DNA from: Planctomycetaceae bacterium TMED10
Lineage (GTDB): Bacteria > Planctomycetota > Planctomycetia > Pirellulales > UBA7805
Assembly: GCA_002168195.1 (NCBI GenBank)
Contig: NHBP01000002.1
Location: forward strand, 1-12,258
Direction: 5' to 3'
DNA: 12,258 bases
This document shows, piece by piece, positions 7,033-12,258 of the stretch. The number at the start of each line of letters is the position of its first letter. Position 1 is the first letter of the stretch. A program made the translations under genes and the position numbers. The notes under the pieces are model-generated. The model made no database searches, was not told where the DNA came from, and was given only the letters and a program-made list of their open reading frames with translations.

Positions 7033-7387
7033 AATCACCTATTCGATCAAAGAATCTAAGTTCAGCAGCATAATAAGATCCAATTACAGACTTTTCTTTC
7101 CAGTCTGATCCTACGATCATTATATCAGGTTTATATGATTTGATCATATTTTCTAACTCTTCGTCACACGAAAAAGTATCGACACCATCTACTGCTTTTA
7201 AGTTTTCAAGAAAAAACTTTCTTTCTTCTTGACTATGTATAGGTCTGGTAGGACCTTTCTTTTCCTTTACTCTATCATCCGTATCAATCCCAACTAATAA
7301 AAAGTCTCCCAAACTTTTTGCATAGTTCAGGAGTTCAATATGGCCTCGATGTAGAATATCAAACGTTCCGTTGACGAATATTTTCAT
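6989..7387 (-). CDS. Cytidylyltransferase-like heptose-1-phosphate nucleotidyltransferase (HldE C-domain type)
   Basis: The protein is 132 residues long, starting MKIFVNGTFDILHRGHIELL. It shows the HxGH nucleotide-binding motif (H13-H16) directly after the first strand, and later RPIHSQEERKFFL, IVGSDW and TTKTIQSI (121-128), as in the adenylyltransferase half of HldE/RfaE. These enzymes transfer AMP or CMP to a sugar-1-phosphate or alcohol phosphate. Here the domain is a separate gene encoded just before its kinase partner, whereas E. coli HldE is a kinase-nucleotidyltransferase fusion in the opposite order. ATG 7387 is chosen because the fold begins there; an in-frame TTG at 7426 and ATG at 7393 are alternatives. 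No ribosome site is visible. It overlaps the SDR gene by 29 bases. Confidence 0.88.
   Translation of the reverse strand: MKIFVNGTFDILHRGHIELLNYAKSLGDFLLVGIDTDDRVKEKKGPTRPIHSQEERKFFLENLKAVDGVDTFSCDEELENMIKSYKPDIMIVGSDWKEKSVIGSYYAAELRFFDRIGDYATTKTIQSIIDRR
7034..7040 (-). promoter_or_regulatory. Shine-Dalgarno deciding the kinase start
   Basis: AGGTGAT on the minus strand, with AGG 5 bases before ATG 7032. The GTG at 7038 lies inside this site and is therefore unlikely to be the start. Confidence 0.5.
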
Positions 7388-8180
7388 AAACATACTGAAG
7401 AGATTTTTGTAGTCCGTCAAGTTCAAGTCCTAACTTTAAAAGTTCACCACCACTTCCACAGTATGCTCTATCATTACCAGATTCTAGAACATCAATAGGA
7501 ACTTCATAATCAGAAAGATTATTAATCATTCCAGCAACTTCTGAAAGCAAAGTCACTTCTGGATAAACAAGATTAAGTTCTTTAGGAAGATTGCTACCAC
7601 TCTTAAGGTAAAGGTCAATAACTTTGAAGGCATCACGAACACCAAAGAAGTCCATGAACTTATCTTTGAATACTACAATCTCACGTTTGTTGATGTAATT
7701 GAGAATATTTGCAGTAGTGAACATATTACTTGGGGCACATGCACCAAATACATTAAAGAATCTCAGGTTATATACATGATTAAGTTGACGACAACGTTGA
7801 GTAATCAGATACTTTGAGAGTCCATAGTAATCAGTAGGAATTCTTTCACCAAAGTTTTTTTCATCTACTTTAAAGATATCATCCTGACGACCATATGCAG
7901 CACCACTACAGATATTAATCATTGGAATCTTTTGTGCTGCTAGATTCTCAAACATCATCATGTTATTGTAGAAGTCATCAGCAATATCCGCACGGACACG
8001 ACGACCACCACGAATAGCAGCATGAATAATAAAATCAATCTCCCGATGACGGAAGAAAGAATTTACTGCATCAAAATTTGAGTAATCAATATTGTAACAT
8101 TGGACAGAATGATCTTCTTCTAGGAGAGGAATAATTTCTTTTCCTAGATTACCACGATTTCCAGTGAATAAAATTTTCAT
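7359..8180 (-). CDS. NAD(P)-dependent sugar epimerase/reductase (extended SDR)
   Basis: This 273-residue protein starts MKILFTGNRGNLGKEI with the GxxGxxG loop (G7, G10, G13). CSGAAYG (91-97) contributes the catalytic Ser and DYYGLSKYL (117-125) the YxxxK pair (Y119, K123). LRFFNVFG (139-146) is the usual RxxNxxG strand. The short C-terminal region and the HAAIRGG segment (53-59) recall GDP-fucose synthase and dTDP-4-dehydrorhamnose reductase relatives. It probably acts on a nucleotide sugar. It lies between the two-gene transketolase and the split heptose kinase/nucleotidyltransferase, so epimerising the activated heptose (HldD-like) or reducing a 4-keto sugar are reasonable guesses. The ATG overlaps the upstream stop as ATGA (8177-8180) with no ribosome site. 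Confidence 0.9.
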   Translation of the reverse strand: MKILFTGNRGNLGKEIIPLLEEDHSVQCYNIDYSNFDAVNSFFRHREIDFIIHAAIRGGRRVRADIADDFYNNMMMFENLAAQKIPMINICSGAAYGRQDDIFKVDEKNFGERIPTDYYGLSKYLITQRCRQLNHVYNLRFFNVFGACAPSNMFTTANILNYINKREIVVFKDKFMDFFGVRDAFKVIDLYLKSGSNLPKELNLVYPEVTLLSEVAGMINNLSDYEVPIDVLESGNDRAYCGSGGELLKLGLELDGLQKSLQYVYENIRQRNV

Positions 8181-8647
8181 CGTCTAAGATTAATGTAAGA
8201 TGGTTTTTTAGAGTACAAGAATTTTTCAATATCAACTTCTTCCTTACTCTCAGGTCTAAACACTTCAATACCAGGAAGTGATTCTAAGACCTTTGTGTCC
8301 TCACATGCATAGTGAGAGAACCCACAGGGTCCATAGTCGTCATCACGACCACTACCCACTAGTTTAACAGGGATTTGTTCATGATGCAAATAGTTGCGGA
8401 TGAACTCAAATGGACGATACAGAACAAAAGGAGTAATGGAATAGCACACGGGGATCTTACCTTCCATAGCAAGACCCACACCCATACCAATCATCAGTTG
8501 TTCTGCAGCACCAGGATTAATTACCCGATCAGGATAATCTTCTCTCAGGTGATCGAATACTCTATATCCAACATCACCAACAAGAAGAAAGATGTCCTCA
8601 TTCTTCGCCATTTCCTCAGTCAAGAGTTCTTGAAATCTACGTCTCAT
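8177..8647 (-). CDS. Transketolase-like pyrimidine-binding subunit, lacking C-terminal domain
   Basis: This 156-residue protein contains only the PYR domain of transketolase. NPGAAEQLMIGMGVGLA (44-60) carries the Glu that activates the thiamine pyrimidine (E49). GFSHYACEDTKVLESLPG (109-126) matches the conserved G-x-S/T-H-x-x-x-ED block, followed by RPESKEEV. The protein ends at PSYINLRR, exactly where the PYR domain normally ends, so the Transketolase_C domain found in typical roughly 310-residue second subunits is absent. It should act only as a complex with the gene encoded immediately upstream (8644-9267), with which it shares an ATGA. An AAGGAGG lies 13 bases before the ATG. Such pairs occur in LPS clusters and may move two-carbon units. 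Confidence 0.88.
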   Translation of the reverse strand: MRRRFQELLTEEMAKNEDIFLLVGDVGYRVFDHLREDYPDRVINPGAAEQLMIGMGVGLAMEGKIPVCYSITPFVLYRPFEFIRNYLHHEQIPVKLVGSGRDDDYGPCGFSHYACEDTKVLESLPGIEVFRPESKEEVDIEKFLYSKKPSYINLRR

Positions 8648-9267
8648 AATGATGCAATAGCCTCCTTATATTGTTCTTCAGTAAAGTTAGTATAGTGTGC
8701 ATGAAGACTATCATCAAGTCCAAAGTGATTCACTTTAGTTCTGTGGAACTTAAGATTGGATGGACAAAATGCATTCATTCTCTGCTCAAGTAAAAGAATA
8801 TTGATTGCATCATATGCTGCCCATCCATTCGCATTCACATGAACTGAGATGTTATTTACACCTGCATCATTAATGTACCTCAGTGCCTCCCATACAGACC
8901 CCTCAGTGCTCTCTCCATCAGAGATCATACAATGAACATGTCTATTGGGATTAGCAATAGCACGACCAACTGAAACACAAATACCCATACCCAGACTACC
9001 AGTGGAACAATGGATATGATTTAATTCATTGCGTTTAGGATGCTCTCCATACTTATCAAGGAGTTCTTGAGCATCAAGTCCATAATACTTCTCAAGAACA
9101 ACGTAGAGTGCTACTACAGCATGTCCATTAGATAAGATAAAGATGTCATCTTTGTTCTTGTTCTTGTAGATATCATCAATGATATGAAGGCATGAAAAAT
9201 AACTCCCTAGATGGTGAAGTTTATTTTCATAACAAATATCAAGGAGTCTACGATAAAGTTTCTTCAT
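8644..9267 (-). CDS. Transketolase-like N-terminal (TPP-binding) subunit
   Basis: The protein is 207 residues from ATG 9267. FILSNGHAVVALYVVLE (43-59) corresponds to the transketolase LSKGHA block, and HCSTGSLGMGI (86-96) to the conserved HxSTGSLG loop. SDGESTEGSVWEA (116-128) through NANGW (145-149) is the TPP/Mg motif (D117, N145, N147), though its first Gly is Ser. This is the diphosphate-binding half, slightly short of the typical roughly 270-residue first subunit. It pairs with the PYR subunit directly downstream. ATG 9267 is preferred because it overlaps the upstream stop as TGATG; an in-frame TTG at 9285 is a weaker choice. The likely reaction is transfer of a glycolaldehyde-type unit between sugars; donor and acceptor are unknown. 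Confidence 0.9.
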   Translation of the reverse strand: MKKLYRRLLDICYENKLHHLGSYFSCLHIIDDIYKNKNKDDIFILSNGHAVVALYVVLEKYYGLDAQELLDKYGEHPKRNELNHIHCSTGSLGMGICVSVGRAIANPNRHVHCMISDGESTEGSVWEALRYINDAGVNNISVHVNANGWAAYDAINILLLEQRMNAFCPSNLKFHRTKVNHFGLDDSLHAHYTNFTEEQYKEAIASL

Positions 9268-9974
9268 CAATAAACGAGCATACAATCTGCTTGGAGTTTT
9301 TCAACAGTCCTTCCAAATCCTTTTAAACGATCAGAAATCTTATTGAAGTTCTCTGCCATCATACCACGTTCTTCAAAATCATGCACCTCTACATAGAGAC
9401 CATCAATTTTTGTTAATGCTTCTTCAAAAGATTCTTCAAAAATAATTTCATTCTCAAATCCCTCAATATCCATCTTAACAAATCCAATACGACCCACATC
9501 AAGAGAGTCAATAATACTATTAAGTGTTTTCGTCTTTACCTTAACAGTCTTACCACTATGAGGATCTGTTCTATGAGAGATGAATGAGTTCATTGTAGAG
9601 TTGCGTTCATGAATATTAAACTCAGCCTCACCATCTTCTGTTCCAACAGCGATGTTATGTGCCTCAATATTTTTAATACCAGCAAGATCCACCAACTCAT
9701 TAAGAAGAGCAAAGTGTGAAGGTGTTGGTTCTACTGAGAATACCTTTTCACATACAGGAGCAGCAAAGATAGAAAACAATCCAATGTTTGCTCCAAGATC
9801 AATTAGATTAATCTCTTCCTGGTCCTTGAGAAACCAGTAGAAGTCAGTATTAAACTGCTTTAGAATATGAACTACACACGAATGTTCTGCAAAGGCATGA
9901 TTTTTATAACTCTCTGATGATGAAAGATCAATCACATTTCCCGCAATGTCGGAGAATTTAAGAAGATTTGTCAT
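9267..9974 (-). CDS. FkbM-family methyltransferase
   Basis: This 235-residue protein has the FkbM class I SAM-dependent fold. LIDLGANIGLFSIFA (57-71) is the SAM-binding motif I, VEPTP (81-85) the acidic end of strand 2, AHNIAVG (105-111) the following strand, and FVKMDIEGFE (165-174) the family-specific block. FkbM enzymes O-methylate sugars or polyketides, so it probably methylates a hydroxyl on the product glycan or its nucleotide sugar. Length is normal. The start overlaps the glycosyltransferase stop as ATGA (9971-9974), with no clear ribosome site, and the stop shares a base with the transketolase start. Confidence 0.92.
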   Translation of the reverse strand: MTNLLKFSDIAGNVIDLSSSESYKNHAFAEHSCVVHILKQFNTDFYWFLKDQEEINLIDLGANIGLFSIFAAPVCEKVFSVEPTPSHFALLNELVDLAGIKNIEAHNIAVGTEDGEAEFNIHERNSTMNSFISHRTDPHSGKTVKVKTKTLNSIIDSLDVGRIGFVKMDIEGFENEIIFEESFEEALTKIDGLYVEVHDFEERGMMAENFNKISDRLKGFGRTVEKLQADCMLVY

Positions 9975-10822
9975 GATGTTACTTTATGAATGTATTGTAA
10001 GGGTTCTTCAGCAATCACGGTCTTCATCCACTCACGAAGACCACCGTGCTCTTTATTTAGTTTTGCGGCAGCAGAACCACCAGCTTGATGCATAACTTTA
10101 ATGCACATTGGATCTCCTGTTTTGGGATCATCAAGGTAAAGTGCATCATCCTTCACATAGATCTGTGCCCAACTTTCCCAGTGATTATTATTTTCACCCC
10201 AAGTATTACAAAGACCATAAGAAACATTTGTTCCCATAGCATCAATAATTTTTGTAGTGTATTTTCCTGAGTGAAAGATCTGATTTAAAGTGTCTTGCTC
10301 ATCACCAATACCATGAGCATATGGATTTACTTCATCTTTAATTCTCTTTGCCTCTCTATTCAGTTCATGCCATTCATGCCAGAACTGCTTATTGTTTGAG
10401 GCAATTAAACCAGCATTAATAAATTTTTGAACTGGAATATATTCTCCATTTCCAAATGGAGGTAGATGCATAATAGTAATACCTGGATGAGAACTTGCTT
10501 TATCTAATGAGTTGTTGTTACGAACTCCAATAATGTCCTCATCACTTTCAAATAGTTCAGTCATCGGTCCAGTTACAACACAGTCACCATCAATATGGAC
10601 AACCATATCATAGTCATCAACAAAAGGAAGACAACTTGGTGGCATCATCCACACATTATTCAACCAAGGATCTTTCACCATTGCTTCCTTAGTTGCCTTT
10701 GTATCAAACACAAAGAAATCTACATCTGAATGAAAATGGTTGAATGAGTTTTTAAGTTCATCCAAACCAATGTAATCAATGTAATCATCAGTAACCCAAG
10801 TTGTTACAGCAATCTTTTTCAT
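9971..10822 (-). CDS. GT-A-type glycosyltransferase with DxD motif
   Basis: This 283-residue protein shows MVVHIDGDCVVTGP (73-86), in which D78-G-D80 is the metal/sugar-nucleotide DxD of GT-A folds. KFINAGLIASNNKQFWHEW (133-151) is the acceptor-side NAG loop, GDEQDTLNQIF (173-183) the likely catalytic acidic region, and MHQAGG a late His that often closes the metal site. The order resembles GT8-type and related retaining enzymes. No membrane anchor is seen. It follows the methyltransferase gene by a 4-base overlap, and a GGGGGAG lies very close to the ATG. Donor and acceptor are unknown. Confidence 0.85.
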   Translation of the reverse strand: MKKIAVTTWVTDDYIDYIGLDELKNSFNHFHSDVDFFVFDTKATKEAMVKDPWLNNVWMMPPSCLPFVDDYDMVVHIDGDCVVTGPMTELFESDEDIIGVRNNNSLDKASSHPGITIMHLPPFGNGEYIPVQKFINAGLIASNNKQFWHEWHELNREAKRIKDEVNPYAHGIGDEQDTLNQIFHSGKYTTKIIDAMGTNVSYGLCNTWGENNNHWESWAQIYVKDDALYLDDPKTGDPMCIKVMHQAGGSAAAKLNKEHGGLREWMKTVIAEEPLQYIHKVTS

Positions 10823-11307
10823 TTCTCCCCCATAATCATAAATGCGTTATTTAAATCAATACCTGATACAAAGACATTCTTATATCCCCTATCAATCATG
10901 TAATCATAAATGAATTCAGGTTTCAGACAGTGCTTATGTCTTCTATTATTCCAAGGTCTCCAATACTTCTGACTATAATCAGGAAGATAGAGGAACAAAA
11001 CACCTCCATCTTTAAGTCTATCATACCAATAATCCATTGTAGCAACCCAATCAGGGACATGTTCTAGACAATGACTAGAAAAAATGTAGTCAGGTTCAAT
11101 AGGTGGAAGATTATCTGCTTCCCATCCATTATCAAATGATAGGTCAATAGGAACAGAATCTGGGAAAGCCCATTCCTTCTTCATACATCCAACATCATAT
11201 CCATACCCACTACAAACATGCTTGGCGAATGGAATAGCAAACTGTGATGCATTCCCTATAGTTTGAAAGTGTGGATAGGTGTCACCTTTATACTCTACTA
11301 CTTGCAT
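10819..11307 (-). CDS. Class I SAM-dependent methyltransferase (Methyltransf_11-like)
   Basis: This 162-residue protein has a compact methyltransferase core. GYGYDVGC (34-41) stands for motif I, VPIDLS (52-57) gives the acidic ribose contact (D55), DYIFSSHCLEHVPDW (73-87) is the typical D-x-I-x-S-x-x-LEH motif, and LKDGGVLFLYLPD (98-110) motif III. Motif I is less glycine-rich than usual (GCMKKEW follows instead of GxG), so SAM binding may be altered. It is short (families often have 200-250 residues), and the C-terminus has an RRHKHCLKPEF segment. It may methylate the sugar or be structural. It overlaps the upstream gene by 10 bases (11298-11307). Confidence 0.82.
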   Translation of the reverse strand: MQVVEYKGDTYPHFQTIGNASQFAIPFAKHVCSGYGYDVGCMKKEWAFPDSVPIDLSFDNGWEADNLPPIEPDYIFSSHCLEHVPDWVATMDYWYDRLKDGGVLFLYLPDYSQKYWRPWNNRRHKHCLKPEFIYDYMIDRGYKNVFVSGIDLNNAFMIMGEK

Positions 11308-12002
11308 ATCATCTCATGTGGGGTACTGAATAGATAATCAATCTCAGTTTTGTTCTTCTCATTATGTGCAATAATTACATACTCATCATAAGAAGTATCT
11401 AAGACATCTATAATATAATTTAGAGATGTATTAATTGTATACACACTCTTTGCTTTCTCAAAAACTTTACACCAATCAAATAGAGTAAACCCCTCAATGT
11501 ATTGAAGTTCTACTGCAGGAAGATTATAGTTTTCTGGTTTCAGTAAATCACAATCCCTATTTTCATTGTAGAGATTGTTGATGAATACAAACTCAGAATC
11601 ATCTTTGAGACCAAGAACATTATAGTACAAGTCATCTTCTTTTTCAAAGTTACGATCAAACTTAAAATAATCTTGCCAGTCTGAATAATCAAGTCCAACC
11701 ATTGAGTACTTAGAACTCATAATTTTACCATCATTATGAGTCATATCTGCCGTAGCAGTACTGATGAAAGCACCATTCTCTTCAACTACTGCTCCAGCAC
11801 CACGATCATAGATTTCCTTTCCTATAAAATCATCATCAGTTGTAGGAAAATCAATGTCTTTAATATAGTCCTTAATCCAGTAGATGTCAGGTCTTAATGG
11901 CCAAATGATTTTATAACCATTCTGCATCATCACTCTAGCAATTTTCTGGCAAAAGAAAACATCACCGATGCCAGCAGGTTGCTTAATCAAACAAGGTTTC
12001 AT
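11298..12002 (-). CDS. GT9/GT-B-like protein, putative glycosyltransferase
   Basis: This 234-residue protein starts MKPCLIKQPAGIGDVFFCQK. The GIGD loop after the first strand (11-14) and the following helix, then a second strand at KIIWPLRP, resemble the N-terminal half of heptosyltransferase-like (GT9) or related GT-B proteins. Near the C-terminus, VYTINTSLNYIIDVL resembles the sugar-nucleotide loop of such enzymes (usually T-DSG--HLA), but with TSLNY instead of the usual residues. It is about 100 residues short of full GT9 enzymes. I would call it a reduced GT-B-like protein rather than a proven enzyme. Start and upstream stop overlap as ATGA (11999-12002). Confidence 0.68.
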   Translation of the reverse strand: MKPCLIKQPAGIGDVFFCQKIARVMMQNGYKIIWPLRPDIYWIKDYIKDIDFPTTDDDFIGKEIYDRGAGAVVEENGAFISTATADMTHNDGKIMSSKYSMVGLDYSDWQDYFKFDRNFEKEDDLYYNVLGLKDDSEFVFINNLYNENRDCDLLKPENYNLPAVELQYIEGFTLFDWCKVFEKAKSVYTINTSLNYIIDVLDTSYDEYVIIAHNEKNKTEIDYLFSTPHEMICK

Positions 12003-12258
12003 ACGTAAGCTACTAGGATATAATCATCATCTGGATTGATAGATTTATAATAAGTAAACTTATATTCTGGATTGATATCCAAAATTCTTGCCTTTAGTTC
12101 TTCTTGAGATCCACTAAAGTAAATGGGAATATCATCAATAACAATTGTATGATCCTTGATATGATGATCTTTAATCATATCAAGTTCTTCCATTGTCGGA
12201 ACACCACCACCCTCAGCATGTGCATCCAACCAGAAACAAGCTTTCTGATCTACCTTCT
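11999..12258 (-). CDS. C-terminal part of a SAM methyltransferase-like protein (5'-partial)
   Basis: The frame is open to the right edge, so the start lies outside the window. It reads KVDQKACFWLDAHAEGGG with a GVPTMEELDMI segment after it and IVIDDIPIYF later. FWLDAH with a following glycine run, a P-x-x-EEL helix and an IDD strand is the C-terminal layout of a class I methyltransferase-like group in sugar clusters. A TTG at 12229, the L of WLDAH, looks like a possible start of a 76-residue protein, but the W and F before it belong to the conserved motif, so it is internal. The product probably acts on a sugar or lipid carrier. It shares ATGA with the next gene. Confidence 0.72.
   Translation of the reverse strand, partial: KVDQKACFWLDAHAEGGGVPTMEELDMIKDHHIKDHTIVIDDIPIYFSGSQEELKARILDINPEYKFTYYKSINPDDDYILVAYV

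Noticed and set aside
7388..7426. Upstream in-frame TTG extension of the nucleotidyltransferase (adds 13 residues)
   Set aside because: The fold begins at MKIFVNGTFD; the extension has no conserved sequence or ribosome site and would deepen the overlap with the SDR gene.
9268..9285. Upstream in-frame TTG start of the transketolase N subunit
   Set aside because: ATG 9267 forms a TGATG junction with the upstream stop, and the extra residues only overlap the FkbM gene's end.
12042..12049. TATAAATC on the minus strand, one base off the T4-type late promoter TATAAATA, about 40 bases before the start at 12002
   Set aside because: It lies inside a coding gene in AT-rich DNA, where such octamers are expected by chance, and the match is imperfect. 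I do not list it as a promoter.
1..12258. tRNA genes, CRISPR arrays, insertion sequences, riboswitches and rho-independent terminators
   Set aside because: None seen by eye; coding density leaves no suitable space. A tRNA or covariance-model scan could confirm this.

Overview
The window is a dense block of 19 genes, all on the minus strand, so transcription runs from the right edge to the left. The DNA is AT-rich by eye. Neighbouring genes mostly overlap, many through a 4-base ATGA stop/start, and the largest gap between genes is 9 bases. Both edges cut a gene. I see no tRNA, rRNA, CRISPR array, insertion sequence, integrase or clear terminator, and there is no gene-free stretch of 300 bases.

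Nearly every gene fits synthesis, activation, transfer or modification of sugars. From right to left (5' to 3' of the transcript): the tail of a methyltransferase-like gene (right edge), a GT9-like protein, a class I methyltransferase, a DxD glycosyltransferase, an FkbM methyltransferase, a two-gene transketolase (TPP-binding subunit, then pyrimidine subunit), an SDR epimerase/reductase, a heptose-phosphate-type nucleotidyltransferase, a PfkB kinase resembling the HldE kinase domain, a HAD phosphatase, a cupin sugar isomerase, a 524-residue protein with two nucleotidyltransferase domains in tandem, a GT61-like glycosyltransferase, a class II aldolase, a second HAD phosphatase, a short glycerophosphodiesterase-like protein, a glycosyltransferase-like protein, and a second SDR (left edge).

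Taken together: transketolase and aldolase could build or rearrange a ketose phosphate. The cupin and SDRs could isomerise, epimerise or reduce it. The kinase, HAD phosphatase and nucleotidyltransferases resemble the ADP/GDP-heptose activation steps. The glycosyltransferases and methyltransferases would transfer and decorate the product. This pathway is inferred from family membership; no substrate can be read from the sequence.

No capsid, tail or replication gene is present, so the host is not proven. Extreme packing, one strand, small trimmed enzymes, AT richness and the lack of any evident membrane flippase or polymerase favour a sugar cluster in a large marine tailed phage (T4-like cyanophage or similar). 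The alternative is a surface-polysaccharide island of a low-GC marine bacterium.
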